A DNA stretch of 64,000 nt from Caballeronia calidae (GTDB lineage: Bacteria > Pseudomonadota > Gammaproteobacteria > Burkholderiales > Burkholderiaceae), in contig NZ_FCOX02000011.1 of the NCBI RefSeq assembly GCF_900044055.2, positions 1 to 64,000 on the forward strand, given 5' to 3'. Position 1 is the stretch's first letter. The number at the start of each line of letters is the position of its first letter. The notes beneath the pieces were generated by a model. It was given only the letters and a program-made list of their open reading frames with translations, made no database searches and was not told the DNA's origin. A program made the translations under genes and the position numbers. Of this stretch, positions 26,775 through 35,942 are shown one piece after another.

Positions 26775-26801
26775 AAGGCCGGCGCGCATGCGGCCGGCCT
26801 T
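26775..26801 (-). terminator. Possible terminator after the repeat-rich secreted protein gene
   Basis: Stem AAGGCCGGC (26775-26783) and GCCGGCCTT (26793-26801) separated by nine bases. On the minus strand it lies 25 bases after the stop of the gene ending at 26826 and is followed by only a short T-run (GTCGTTTTGCG), so termination may be partial. Confidence 0.45.
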
Positions 26802-26825
26802 TCAGGTTTCGTCGTGGTTCCTCCT

Positions 26826-27941
26826 TTATGCCCAGTGCGCGGGAACCCAGAACCGGCCGACCCAGTGACCCGGGATCAAAACCGCGCGGTGCGGCATCAC
26901 ATAAACGGTCTTCGGGGCCGGCGCGACATACACGGTCTTCGGGGCCGGCGCGACATACACGGTCTTCGGGGCCGGCGCGACATACACGGTCTTCACGGGA
27001 GCCGGAGCCGGCGCGACATACACGGTTTTGGCGGGCGCCGGGGCCGGCGCGACGACCACGGTCTTCGCGGGCGCCGGCGGGGGCGGCGTGACCACGACCG
27101 TCGACGAAGCCGGCGGCGGCGCGACCACCACGGTCGTCGAAGGCGGCGGGGGCGGCGGCACGACCACGGGCACGGCCACCACCGTCGTGCCGGTGACGAC
27201 CGGCGTCGTCGCGACCACGGTCGTGCTCGACGAAACCGTGCCGCCGCCGACGACCGTCGTGCTGTGCGAACCGCTCGTGACCGTCGCGGTGCCCGAAGTG
27301 GTGACGACGCCCGGCGCCACGCTCGTCGCGCTGCCCGAATGCGTGACCGTGCCGCCGTTCGCCGTGTTGACCGTGCCGGAGCGGTTGCAGGTATAGCCCG
27401 CGCAATTCGTCGATGCCGAGTGCGTCGACGTGTTGCCGTTCGGCCCCGTCACCGAGCCCGACGACGAGTACTGGCCGGGCGCCGTGCGCGTCACGGTATC
27501 GCTGCCGGTCGCGGTCTTGCCGTTCGGGCCGGTCGCGCTGCCGGTGTGCGAGCAGCTGCCGCCGGCGCAGCTCGTGTCGCCCGCATGCTGCACGGAGCGG
27601 CCGTTCGGACCGTAGGCGGTGCCGGAGTTGGAGAACTGGCCCGGCGCGGTGCGCGTCACCGTGCCGGAGTTCGTCGCGACGCGGCCCCACGGATTCTCGA
27701 CGCCGCCCGCGTGCGAGCAGCTGCCGCCGCCGCAGGAGCCGACGTGCGCGCCCTGGTATTCGCCGCGGCCGGTGTAGGCCGTGCCGCCGCGCGCCCAGCC
27801 GGCGAAGGCCGAGCTGCTGCAGAGCGTGAGCGCGGCGGCGGCTGCGATCACGAGCGCGTGGCGCACGCGGCGCTTGCCGGAAGCCGCGTCGGAGGCGGAA
27901 GCAACGCGGACGTTTGAAGCGAAAGTCGATCTGTTTTTCAC
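26826..27941 (-). CDS. Secreted low-complexity protein with Pro/Val repeats and YXWGXW-like C-terminus
   Basis: 371 residues, no recognised catalytic domain. A signal peptide is seen around residues 25-48 (HALVIAAAAALTLCSSSAFA). Residues about 50-190 hold imperfect repeats built on TRTAPGQ(F/Y)S(N/S)SG, GPNG and CxGGSCSHTG, giving paired cysteines. A Thr/Val/Pro-rich stretch follows, then repeats of VYVAPAPKT before the ending PGHWVGRFWVPAHW, which resembles YXWGXW-type surface proteins. It is likely exported and possibly envelope-associated. Function is unknown. Confidence 0.7.
   Translation of the reverse strand: MKNRSTFASNVRVASASDAASGKRRVRHALVIAAAAALTLCSSSAFAGWARGGTAYTGRGEYQGAHVGSCGGGSCSHAGGVENPWGRVATNSGTVTRTAPGQFSNSGTAYGPNGRSVQHAGDTSCAGGSCSHTGSATGPNGKTATGSDTVTRTAPGQYSSSGSVTGPNGNTSTHSASTNCAGYTCNRSGTVNTANGGTVTHSGSATSVAPGVVTTSGTATVTSGSHSTTVVGGGTVSSSTTVVATTPVVTGTTVVAVPVVVPPPPPPSTTVVVAPPPASSTVVVTPPPPAPAKTVVVAPAPAPAKTVYVAPAPAPVKTVYVAPAPKTVYVAPAPKTVYVAPAPKTVYVMPHRAVLIPGHWVGRFWVPAHWA
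26905..26985. repeat. Three perfect 27-base tandem repeats within the secreted protein gene
   Basis: Units at 26905-26931, 26932-26958 and 26959-26985 are identical and encode VYVAPAPKT on the minus strand; degenerate copies continue to about 27060. Identical DNA, not just protein, points to recent expansion by slippage or recombination. Confidence 0.85.
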
Positions 27942-28200
27942 GGGATGTCCTTCTCGGTTCCTTAGGCCACGTTGCGTTTCGAGTGGCGACGGAAGTGACT
28001 ATAGGGAATGCGCCGCGCGAAGTCCCGCGGTAACTTATTTCACGTTATGTCATGGATGGCGGGGCCGCGCTTTCCCTTGTGGCGCAACGCTTTGCGGGAT
28101 TTCCGGCGGACCGTCCGCGTGCCCGTCCGACATGATTTCGAGCCTTGCGTCACACTAGCGGCTCTCATCCAATCCATTCGTCACACCAGACCGAACCGCC

Positions 28201-29154
28201 ATGCCCACGTCCACTCCGATCAAGGTCGCCGTTCTCGACGACTACCAGAACGTCGCGCTTTCCATGGCCGACTGGTCGCCGCTCGACGGCCGCGCCGACA
28301 TCACCGTGTTCAACGATCACATCGACGGGCGCGACGCGCTGCTCGAACGCCTGCGTCCCTTCGATGTCGTCTGCGCGATGCGCGAGCGCACGCCGTTTTC
28401 GCGCGACATCATCGGCAATCTGCCGAACCTGAAGCTGATCGCGTCGACGGGCGCGGCCAATGCGTCGATCGATCTCGATGCCGCCGCCGAACGCGGCGTG
28501 GAAGTGCGTCATACCGGCTATGCATCGACGCCGACGATCGAATTCACCTGGGCGCTGATTCTCTCGATGATGCGCAACATTCCCGCCGAAAACCGCTCGC
28601 TCAAGGAGGGCGGCTGGCAAACCGCGCTCGGCACCGAACTCGCGGGCAAGACGCTCGGCCTGCTCGGTCTGGGGCGCGTGGGCTCGGCGGTCGGCGTGAT
28701 CGGCCGCGCGTTTCGCATGAACGTGATCGCATGGAGCCAGAACCTGACACGCGAGCGCGCGGAAGAAAAGGGCGTGCAACTCGTGGACAAGGACACGCTC
28801 TTCAAGACCTCCGACGTGCTTTCGATCCACGTGCGCCTGAGCGAGCGCACGCGTCATCTCGTCGGCGCGCACGAGCTCGCGCAGATGAAGCCGACGAGCC
28901 GTCTCGTGAACACATCGCGCGGGCCGATCGTCGATCACGCGGCGCTTGTCGATGCGCTGAAGTCGAACACGCTCGCGGGCGCGGCCCTCGATGTCTACGA
29001 CGAAGAGCCGCTCGCCGCGAACGATGTACTGCGCGCGCTGCCGAACGTGCTCGCGACGCCGCATATCGGTTATGTGTCGGAGGAGCTGTATCGCACTTTT
29101 TATGGCGATACGGTGCGCAATATCGTCGAATGGCTCGACACGCGCAAGGCTTGA
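28201..29154 (+). CDS. D-2-hydroxyacid dehydrogenase family protein
   Basis: 317 residues of the phosphoglycerate/hydroxypyruvate dehydrogenase fold: VAVLDDYQNVAL N-terminal catalytic-domain start, NAD-binding GLLGLGRVGSAVG, catalytic Arg in LVNTSRGPIVD, Glu in ALDVYDEEPL and His in TPHIGYVSEE. It reduces a 2-keto acid or oxidises a D-2-hydroxyacid with NAD(P). The lack of ACT domain and the DDYQN start match the Burkholderia group of uncertain substrate. Nine bases separate its stop from the convergent TetR gene. Confidence 0.9.
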   Translation: MPTSTPIKVAVLDDYQNVALSMADWSPLDGRADITVFNDHIDGRDALLERLRPFDVVCAMRERTPFSRDIIGNLPNLKLIASTGAANASIDLDAAAERGVEVRHTGYASTPTIEFTWALILSMMRNIPAENRSLKEGGWQTALGTELAGKTLGLLGLGRVGSAVGVIGRAFRMNVIAWSQNLTRERAEEKGVQLVDKDTLFKTSDVLSIHVRLSERTRHLVGAHELAQMKPTSRLVNTSRGPIVDHAALVDALKSNTLAGAALDVYDEEPLAANDVLRALPNVLATPHIGYVSEELYRTFYGDTVRNIVEWLDTRKA

Positions 29155-29162
29155 TGTTGCGG

Positions 29163-29717
29163 TTATGACGCTTGCGATTCGCCGGGCGGCAGCAGCGCGA
29201 ACAAGGTTTCGATGGCCACGCTCGCGCGGCGCTTGCCGTCCGTGCGGCCCACCGCGAGATCGATGACCGCGAGTCCGACGACGAGCGCATGCACCATCGA
29301 CACATGCTCTTTCGTGACGGCGAGGCCCATTGCTTCGAGCATGCGCGTGATGCGCACCGCGACGCCTTCCGCAAGTTCGCGAAAGAGGCTGCGTATGGTC
29401 GGTTCTTCGTCGGCGGCTTGCGCGAGCGCCATCAACACGCGTGTGTTTTCGTGGCGTATCGCGACATGGGCGATGGATGCGGCCGTGACCTTGGGCGATG
29501 CTTCGCCCGCGAAGGCATCGACGGCGGCGAGCTGGCTGTCGATCGCGGTGCGCGCGACGGCTTCGATCAATGCGAGGCGCGTCGGAAAATAATAGGTGAG
29601 GTGACTCTGACGCACGCCCGCGCGCGCAGCGACGCGCGGTTGCGTGAAGCCCGCATAACCTTCTTCACGCAAGGTGGCGAGGGCGGCTTCGAGTATGGTT
29701 TGTCGGCGATCCTGCAC
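29163..29717 (-). CDS. TetR/AcrR family transcriptional regulator
   Basis: 184 residues with an N-terminal helix-turn-helix (ILEAALATLREEGYAGFTQPRVAARAGVRQSHLTYYFP) and a variable ligand-binding C-terminal half. It probably represses its own gene through the inverted repeat at 29729-29748, which lies 12 bases upstream of its ATG. Target genes beyond this are not obvious: the gene on one side is convergent and the minus-strand gene behind it is a small hypothetical. Confidence 0.88.
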   Translation of the reverse strand: MQDRRQTILEAALATLREEGYAGFTQPRVAARAGVRQSHLTYYFPTRLALIEAVARTAIDSQLAAVDAFAGEASPKVTAASIAHVAIRHENTRVLMALAQAADEEPTIRSLFRELAEGVAVRITRMLEAMGLAVTKEHVSMVHALVVGLAVIDLAVGRTDGKRRASVAIETLFALLPPGESQAS

Positions 29718-29728
29718 GGGACGTGGTC

Positions 29729-29748
29729 GTTTGGTTGATGTACCAAAC
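29729..29748. promoter_or_regulatory. Probable TetR operator
   Basis: GTTTGGT-TGATGT-ACCAAAC, a perfect 7-base inverted repeat with 6-base spacer just upstream of the TetR gene start. Spacing and length are typical for autoregulating TetR proteins. Confidence 0.6.
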
Positions 29749-29795
29749 CTTAGCGCGCGCGATGCACGGCGTCAATCTCATTGGTCTCGTCGGGC

Positions 29796-30221
29796 TCATG
29801 AATTGCCGTACGAAGGCGGCTGCGGATTGTGCGCGGGGTTCGTGTCGAACTTGCGGATATCCGTGATCGCCTCGCTCGCGAGCAACTGCAGATCGGCTTC
29901 GAGCGCATCGGCCAGGGCTTTGTCATAGACTTCGTCGCCATTCACATAGAGCGTGAACGCTTCGAGATATCTCGCTTTTTTCGCGGGATTTTCGATGGTT
30001 TCGCGCGTCCATCGATAGAGCGGATAGTGCTCGATGCCATCGCGCTCTGCTTGGGCCACGTAATCGGCGAAGGCGTCGTACTGGCATTGCAATTGAGCAT
30101 TGTGTCTGATGAGAAGCGCATTCAGGGGCGCGAGCTTCTCGCTCGCCGGATCTCTGCGCGCGAGTGCCGCATAGTCGGGCGCGAGCCTGATTCGAACTTG
30201 GTATTGCCAGGATTCGGTCAT
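29796..30221 (-). CDS. Hypothetical protein, conserved-looking
   Basis: 141 residues with no recognised domain. It begins MTESWQYQVRIRLAPDYAALAR and has a regular amphipathic helix pattern, with RWTRETIENPAKKARYLEAF and YVNGDEVYDKALADALEADL. The coding bias (GC at third positions) and the ending DTNPAHNPQPPSYGNS suggest a real gene. No signal peptide or membrane segment. It is transcribed toward the TetR gene start, with 78 bases between. Function unknown. Confidence 0.6.
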   Translation of the reverse strand: MTESWQYQVRIRLAPDYAALARRDPASEKLAPLNALLIRHNAQLQCQYDAFADYVAQAERDGIEHYPLYRWTRETIENPAKKARYLEAFTLYVNGDEVYDKALADALEADLQLLASEAITDIRKFDTNPAHNPQPPSYGNS

Positions 30222-30361
30222 GATGTCCTTTCAGCATTGAAAGCGATAAAAACACTCGCGTGCGTTTCGGTCGATTCATGCACTACACTTCCTCTCGCAT
30301 CGCGAAGCAAGCCGACCATCGATGTTCATCATTGCAGGCGACGAACAGAAGGAGGGTAACA

Positions 30362-31510
30362 GTGAGTCTTCGACACTCGATGTACTGCCCATGTTGCGAC
30401 ACGGCGCCGGCCGCCGCAAGCCGCCGCCGCTTTCTGGCGCTCGCGGGCCAGAGCGCCGCCGCGCTCGCGCTCTTCCCGCATCTCGCGTACGCCGACAACG
30501 ACGTGCCGTCCATTTCATACGATTCCGTTCCCGATCCGGTGCGTCTGCCGCGCGACGTGTACTTCGGCGAATGTTCCGGCGTCGCGCTCAATTCGGCGGG
30601 ACATATCTTCGTGCTCTCGCGCGGCAATACCACCGGCCCCGCTTATGGCGCGGCCGCCGCGCAACTCCTCGAATTCGACCGCAACGGACGCTTCGTGCGC
30701 GAGATCGGGCATAACCTGTATGCGTGGTCGTTCGCGCATACGGTCAAGGTGGATCGGCAGGATAACGTCTGGGTCACCGACAAGGGCTCGGACATGATCA
30801 TCAAGTTCACGCCGGAAGGCCGCGTCGCGATGGTGTTCGGACGCAAGCAGGAAGCATCGGACGAAGAGACGGCGCCGCTCAAGCATCCGAATCCGCCGCT
30901 GCGTTCGGAGTCGGGCCGCTTTCGTCAGGTGACGGATGTCGCGTGGGATGCGCAGGGCAATACATACATCAGCGACGGCTATATCAACTCGCGCGTCGCA
31001 AAAGTGGACAAGGACGGCAACTGGCTCAAATCGTGGGGCGATCGCGGCAACGGGCCGGGGCAGTTTCATACGCCGCACAGCATTGCCGTCGATGCGAACA
31101 ACCTGGTCTATGTCGCCGATCGCAGCAACCGGCGGATTCAGGTCTTCGACGGCGAAGGCAATTTTCAGCGTCAGTTCACGATCGACGTGCCGGTGCCGCC
31201 CGATGCGCGCCCGGCTATCGGCAACATGCCCGACGAAGCGGCGATCGCGGCGGGCACGTTCGCGCCGGGCTCGCCGTGGGCCATTTGCATTTCGCCGGGG
31301 CCGAATCAGGTGTTGTATTGCTCGGATGCGTTTCCGGGCCGCATTTACAAGTTATCGCTCGACGGCAAACTGCTCGGCGTGCTCGGGCGCTCGGGCAAGC
31401 AGTTGAAGCAGTTCGGCTGGATTCACGAGATGGCTTGTCCGGCGGAGAACACGTTGTTCGTGGCGGAGCTGCTCAACTGGCGCGTGCAGAAGCTCGTGCT
31501 GCATGCGTGA
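30362..31510 (+). CDS. Tat-exported NHL-repeat protein (peptidyl-alpha-hydroxyglycine alpha-amidating lyase-like)
   Basis: 382 residues. A twin-arginine signal SRRRFLALAGQSAAALALFP is followed by NHL-type beta-propeller blades: VDRQDNVWVTDKGSDMIIKF, VAWDAQGNTYISDGYINSRV, IAVDANNLVYVADRSNRRIQVF and MACPAENTLFVAELLNWRVQKL. The layout resembles the amidating-lyase family, but the bacterial role is unproven. The start is GTG at 30362, set by AGGAGGG at 30350-30356; the frame is open to 30260 without another ribosome site. A Cys-rich CPCCD precedes the Tat motif. Stop lies 16 bases from the convergent membrane hydrolase. Confidence 0.8.
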   Translation: MSLRHSMYCPCCDTAPAAASRRRFLALAGQSAAALALFPHLAYADNDVPSISYDSVPDPVRLPRDVYFGECSGVALNSAGHIFVLSRGNTTGPAYGAAAAQLLEFDRNGRFVREIGHNLYAWSFAHTVKVDRQDNVWVTDKGSDMIIKFTPEGRVAMVFGRKQEASDEETAPLKHPNPPLRSESGRFRQVTDVAWDAQGNTYISDGYINSRVAKVDKDGNWLKSWGDRGNGPGQFHTPHSIAVDANNLVYVADRSNRRIQVFDGEGNFQRQFTIDVPVPPDARPAIGNMPDEAAIAAGTFAPGSPWAICISPGPNQVLYCSDAFPGRIYKLSLDGKLLGVLGRSGKQLKQFGWIHEMACPAENTLFVAELLNWRVQKLVLHA

Positions 31511-31526
31511 GTCGCATCGGCCGGTA

Positions 31527-33533
31527 TCACTTGTGCGCAGCCTTGGTCCGCATCGACACGATCGGCCTGGGCTGCGCATCGCGTCGATCCTCGCGCCACG
31601 CGCGCAACGTGTCGAGCGCGACGGAATTGCGCACATAGCGGTGCCACACGAACGCGAGATCGAAGATGAGGATCGCGAGCCACCACGCGTAGAGAAAGAA
31701 CGCGCCGCCGAGCACGACGGGCCATAGCGACGTGTCCCGCTCGTCCCATAGCCTCGCGCCGACGATCAGCGCCATCATCAGCGCGCCGAGCGCGACGAGC
31801 ACGCGACGGCCCACACGCGGCTTGCGCGGCGCGAGCCATCCGCTTATCGCGCATACGAAGCCGGCGACGACGAAGACCACCTTGCCGGCGACAGGATCGA
31901 CCGCATCGCGATGCAGCAGGGTCGCGAACGGGCTGGCAAGAAACGCCGCGACGTTGATCGGCAGCACGGACCAGAAGACCCATACGCCCGCGACGAATGC
32001 GAGCAGCGCCACGATGCGCCAGCGCAGCCATGCGCCCGTGCGCTGGCTGCCGCGCGCCTTGACGAGCCGCGGAAGGCGCGCGGCGACCGTCGTTCCCATC
32101 AGGAGGCAGGCGAGCGCGAACACCGAGCGCGTGAGATAGATGAACTCGGGCGCGCTGCTCGCCGTTCTTCCACTCGAGTCGGACGAAGCCGTGACTGCCT
32201 TGTAGATGAAGAACACCGCGAGAAGATGCAGCGCGAAGCTCAGCAGATAGGGAATCGCCGTGCTGACGATGCCGCGAAAACGCCTGTTTTGCGGGGCTTT
32301 TGCTGTGTTGCGATCGAGCACGACGTTCTCGATGAAATGGCCGAACACATCGGCATCGGTCCAGTAGTCCGTGTGTGCCTTGCCTGGCAGCCAATAGCGC
32401 GAGAAGCCGAAATCATGCGCCGGCTCGAATTCGAACGCACGGCAGCCGCGATGATCGAGATAGACGCGCGCCGTATCGAGCGCGAAGCCTACAGGATCGC
32501 CAAAGTCGTAATAGTTGCGCCACTTGATGCGCGAGGGCAGCGTGATCGGCCCGCCGGGACGCTCGACTTGCCTGACCGCATCGCCCTGCATTTCGCTTTT
32601 CAGCGCCATGCCTTCCCAGAGCTTCGGCCATAGCAGGATATGCTTGTCGATAGGCGAGCCGATGGTCATGAAGCCGCGCAGGCTTTGAACCCAGTCGGTG
32701 CTGATGATCTGCTTGGTGTCTTTCGGGTCCGTCACGGTCGACGCGGACAACGCCTGCAGAATGCCGAGAAAGCTGATCACGGTCCCTTCGCTGTGCGCGA
32801 CGATATACACCTCGGGCGCGCACTGGCAACGCGCGGTGACGAGCGCGACGAGCCGCTCCATCACGCGATGAAAGCGAAACACGATCGTGTCGCGATGCTG
32901 CCGGAAATCCGCGACGAGCTGCACGTCGCCGACATAATCGCGCAGCACGGGCGCGAGATCGAACTTGAAGATGCCGGCTTTTTCCGCAACGGCGAGCAGG
33001 CTCTGCATGACCGCCACAGTCTCGACGATCTCCTCGACGACGCCCGACGCGAGCGAGAAATCGGCGGGCTCGAGCTTGCGCTCGTCGACATTGAGCATGT
33101 AGGCCGCTTGCGCGCGGCTCACGATCGACAGTCCCCACGCCTTGCTTTCCTCTAGCGTGTCGTCCTGCTTCACGACTTCGCGCGGAATGTCGGCCCAATA
33201 CACTTCCGCGAAACCGAGCGCCGAGTAGAAGTCGCGCTGCTCGGCCGTGTAAGGGCCGCCCACGGGAAGATCGAGCTGGCGCACATCCACTTCGCCGACG
33301 CCCGCGATATCGAAATAGCCGAGCGGCATCACGGGCAGCGGTGGGTCATAGCGCGCGCCGAACTGGCTCGCCACCGAACGCACCGTGTCGCTGTGCAACT
33401 GATTGCCGATGCCATGTATCGCGACGACGATCTTCTGCACGCGCGGCGCGATCGGCACATCGGGCAGGGGTGTCGCCTGCGCGGCGGCGTGTGCGTGGTG
33501 CCGGTCTCGCGCGTCGAGGGATGATGCGTTCAT
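31527..33533 (-). CDS. Membrane protein with N-terminal alpha/beta hydrolase domain
   Basis: 668 residues. The first ~370 residues form an alpha/beta-hydrolase: oxyanion strand KIVVAIHGIGNQ near residue 35, nucleophile elbow YIVAHSEGTV (AHSEG instead of GxSxG) and a later conserved GSPIDKH. Residues about 425-640 contain six hydrophobic helices (for example PYLLSFALHLLAVFFIYKA and VVLGGAFFLYAWWLAILIF). The hydrolase part should face the cytoplasm because no signal precedes it. A lipase or esterase acting at the inner membrane is plausible; related proteins are annotated only as hypothetical as far as I know. Confidence 0.75.
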   Translation of the reverse strand: MNASSLDARDRHHAHAAAQATPLPDVPIAPRVQKIVVAIHGIGNQLHSDTVRSVASQFGARYDPPLPVMPLGYFDIAGVGEVDVRQLDLPVGGPYTAEQRDFYSALGFAEVYWADIPREVVKQDDTLEESKAWGLSIVSRAQAAYMLNVDERKLEPADFSLASGVVEEIVETVAVMQSLLAVAEKAGIFKFDLAPVLRDYVGDVQLVADFRQHRDTIVFRFHRVMERLVALVTARCQCAPEVYIVAHSEGTVISFLGILQALSASTVTDPKDTKQIISTDWVQSLRGFMTIGSPIDKHILLWPKLWEGMALKSEMQGDAVRQVERPGGPITLPSRIKWRNYYDFGDPVGFALDTARVYLDHRGCRAFEFEPAHDFGFSRYWLPGKAHTDYWTDADVFGHFIENVVLDRNTAKAPQNRRFRGIVSTAIPYLLSFALHLLAVFFIYKAVTASSDSSGRTASSAPEFIYLTRSVFALACLLMGTTVAARLPRLVKARGSQRTGAWLRWRIVALLAFVAGVWVFWSVLPINVAAFLASPFATLLHRDAVDPVAGKVVFVVAGFVCAISGWLAPRKPRVGRRVLVALGALMMALIVGARLWDERDTSLWPVVLGGAFFLYAWWLAILIFDLAFVWHRYVRNSVALDTLRAWREDRRDAQPRPIVSMRTKAAHK

Positions 33534-33768
33534 GAGCGTCTCCCGATGGCGTTTCGTCAGCGCTTCTTCGTCTCGAACGTTGCCGCCGCGTGCTGTCCCG
33601 CGGCCTCGGCGGTGCGCGGCTGCTCGATGCAGATTAGTCCATTTTCAAGACTACGGAACGAAATTGTCTGCGGGATGCATGCGAGTCATGCGCCGTCCAC
33701 CGTGCCGATGGCATTTTGCATGCATCATGCTGCACCCAAGGTGCGCGCGCGGTCGAATGCATGCAATC

Positions 33769-34692
33769 TCAGCCGCCGCGCGCGAGCCCGGTTTCCATCG
33801 CCACGCCGTTCCACAGGTGCATCGCCGCATAGGCGCGCCAGGGGCGCCAGCGCTCGGTGCGGGCGCGCTGCTGGGCGGGTTTCGCAAGCGACGGCTCGCG
33901 CCGGGCGATCGCCTGCATGAGCACGAGATCGGCGTCGGGCCATGCGTCGGGATCGCGCAGGGCGCGCATCGCGACATAGCCGACGGTCCACGGCCCGATA
34001 CCCGGCATCGCGAGCATTTCGCGTTTCAAGAGATCGGGATCGGCGTGGGGATCGTCGAGCGGCAGCGCGCCCGTCGCGACCGCCTGTGCGAAGTGTTGCA
34101 CGGTCTCGATGCGCTTCGTCGGCATGCCGATCTTGTCCAGATCGGCGGCGGCGAGCTCGGCGGGCGTGGGAAAGCGCCATGCCGTGCCTTCGTGCGGATG
34201 TCCCTCGATTCTTCGGCCGGCGCGCTGGACGATGCGGCTCATGATCGTCGACGCGCCTTTCACGCTCACCTGTTGCCCGACGATGGTCCGCACCACCAGC
34301 TCGAAGCCGGACCACGCGCCCGGCACGCGCAGACCGGGCGCGGCCTCGACGAGCGGCGCGAGCACCGGATCGGCCGCGAGGCAGCGGGCGATCTCGCGCG
34401 GGTCGGCGTGCAGGTCGAACATGCGGGCGAGCGGCGCGGCGAGCGAATCGGCGTGGCGCGCCACCGCGCCCTCGACCGTGGCCACCAGTCGATGCCTGCG
34501 TTCATGCGGCCTGACTTCGATGATGCCGTCATCGCCGCGCCATTCGATCGCGCGCCGGTACACGCCGTCCTCGACTGATTCGACACCCGCCGACGCACGC
34601 CCGCCGATGAATTTCAGCATGCGTGTCCAGTCGAAGGGCCGCTTGAAAGGCAGCTCCAGCGTGGCGGTCGTTGTGTCGAATGTCGAATGCAT
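33769..34692 (-). CDS. alkA: DNA-3-methyladenine glycosylase 2 (AlkA-like)
   Basis: 307 residues: AlkA N-terminal beta domain, then the helix-hairpin-helix LAMPGIGPWTVGYVAMRAL and catalytic Asp255 in AWPDADLVL, followed by RWRPWRAYAAMHLW, all standard for AlkA. It removes alkylated purines and starts base excision repair in the cytoplasm. It is not fused to Ada, unlike many proteobacterial homologues. No alkylation-response gene lies next to it. It precedes the membrane hydrolase gene on the same strand by 235 bases. Confidence 0.9.
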   Translation of the reverse strand: MHSTFDTTTATLELPFKRPFDWTRMLKFIGGRASAGVESVEDGVYRRAIEWRGDDGIIEVRPHERRHRLVATVEGAVARHADSLAAPLARMFDLHADPREIARCLAADPVLAPLVEAAPGLRVPGAWSGFELVVRTIVGQQVSVKGASTIMSRIVQRAGRRIEGHPHEGTAWRFPTPAELAAADLDKIGMPTKRIETVQHFAQAVATGALPLDDPHADPDLLKREMLAMPGIGPWTVGYVAMRALRDPDAWPDADLVLMQAIARREPSLAKPAQQRARTERWRPWRAYAAMHLWNGVAMETGLARGG

Positions 34693-34850
34693 TTTGAATG
34701 CCGATTTGCGCGATGGTCGTTTGCATGCCGATGTTACCGCGGCACGCGTGCGCCATTGGCGATGCTCATTCTTCGCTAACTCTCGGTGACCACAATGCTT
34801 TTCACCGACAGCAACGATTCAGCCACATCAGGCAGCCAAAGGAGCCAACC

Positions 34851-35018
34851 ATGAACGCCATCTCGATCAGCATCGTCGCCATCGTCCTCACCGCCGCACT
34901 CGCGGCCATCGCGCCGGTCACGCATTACACGCGGCACGAGATTGCCGTGCTGAGCGCGCATGCCGCGAGCACGCGCGCTCAGGTTCGACTCGGTGAGGGC
35001 AGCGGACTGACGGTTTGA
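34851..35018 (+). CDS. Small membrane or secreted protein
   Basis: 55 residues. A strong AAAGGAG at 34838-34844 placed six bases before ATG 34851 supports translation. Residues 4-22 (ISISIVAIVLTAALAAIAP) form a single helix or signal sequence, followed by a short polar tail. No family recognised. It lies between divergent alkA and convergent GntR genes as a single unit. Confidence 0.55.
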   Translation: MNAISISIVAIVLTAALAAIAPVTHYTRHEIAVLSAHAASTRAQVRLGEGSGLTV

Positions 35019-35061
35019 GAGAAGGACTGTCTTCAGGGAGTGCGCGGGACCGTGCTACCCG

Positions 35062-35817
35062 CTATTGCTCATCCTGCGCGGTCTTGTTCGCCGCGCGCTT
35101 TTTCGCCGCTGCGGGCTTTACCGTCGACATCGTGCGTTCGGCGAGCACCGCATCGCGCTTCGACAGCAAATGCTTGCGCAGGATCTCGCCCATGCGCTTG
35201 CCATCGCGCGTCTCCAGCGCTTCGATCATCTCTTCGTGATCGTGAATCGCCCTATCCCACTTCGGCGTCTGGAAGTTCGAGCGAAAGCGCAGCGCCATCA
35301 GACGCCGGTTGATCGACACATAGGTCTGGCGCAAGGCCGTGTTGCGCGCCGCTTCGTTGATCTTGTCGTGAATCGCCTGATTGCGGCTGTAGTAGCCGGA
35401 CAGGTCGTTCTGCGCGCGGCACGCGAGCATCGCGTAATGCAGCGCCTTGATCTCGGCGATCTCGAGCGGCGTGATGCGTTCGCATGCGAGCTCACCGGAA
35501 AACGCTTCGAGCCCGCTCATCAGTTCGAACATCTCGCGGATTTCGAACTCGCTCATCTGCGATACCGACGCGCCGCGGTTCGGCGAAATCTCGATCAGCC
35601 CCTCGGCGGCCAGCACCTTGAGCGCCTCGCGCAGCGGCGTGCGTGAAATGCCGAGCGTCTCGCACAGCTTGCGCTCGTTGAGCTTCACGCCGGGCGCGAG
35701 CAGACCCTCGACGATGAAGCCGCGCAAGTGATCGACGACGGTGTCGTGCAGGCGCAGCCGCTCGACTTTCGGTAGCGGCGACGAAACGTGCGTTTCTGGC
35801 AGATCGGGATTTTGCAT
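35062..35817 (-). CDS. GntR family regulator, FadR/FCD subfamily
   Basis: 251 residues. The winged helix-turn-helix is at residues about 20-85 (LHDTVVDHLRGFIVEGLLAPGVKLNERKL; LGISRTPLREALKVLAAEG) and the FCD ligand-binding helical domain fills the rest, with probable metal-binding His in the REMFELMSGLEAF and HDKINEAARN regions. A Lys/Ala-rich tail ends the protein. It is divergent from the aminotransferase gene and likely represses it and the downstream catabolic genes through the palindrome at 35943-35958, with release by a pathway acid. Confidence 0.9.
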   Translation of the reverse strand: MQNPDLPETHVSSPLPKVERLRLHDTVVDHLRGFIVEGLLAPGVKLNERKLCETLGISRTPLREALKVLAAEGLIEISPNRGASVSQMSEFEIREMFELMSGLEAFSGELACERITPLEIAEIKALHYAMLACRAQNDLSGYYSRNQAIHDKINEAARNTALRQTYVSINRRLMALRFRSNFQTPKWDRAIHDHEEMIEALETRDGKRMGEILRKHLLSKRDAVLAERTMSTVKPAAAKKRAANKTAQDEQ

Positions 35818-35889
35818 TCAATACCTCGAATTCCTTTTGCGGCAATTTTAACCCGACGCAAGTGGAAAAAACCGCCAGCGGGTTATCCC

Positions 35890-35905
35890 TAGGCCGTTCG
35901 GCCTA
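35890..35905. repeat. Short inverted repeat in the GntR-aminotransferase intergenic region
   Basis: TAGGCC-GTTC-GGCCTA, six-base stem with four-base loop, between the GntR gene and the aminotransferase promoter. It may be a weak hairpin in the regulator's leader or a second protein site. Confidence 0.3.
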
Positions 35906-35913
35906 TGTATTCC

Positions 35914-35942
35914 TTTACGCGACCTGATCGCTGCGTTATTGT
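35914..35942 (+). promoter_or_regulatory. Sigma-70 promoter of the aminotransferase operon
   Basis: TTTACG (35914-35919), 17-base spacer, TATTGT (35937-35942). Each box keeps 4 of 6 consensus bases at ideal spacing. The palindromic operator begins at the very next base. Confidence 0.5.

Noticed and set aside
26905-27060. Regular repeats that might be taken for a CRISPR array
   Set aside because: Units are directly adjacent without spacers and lie in frame inside a coding sequence.
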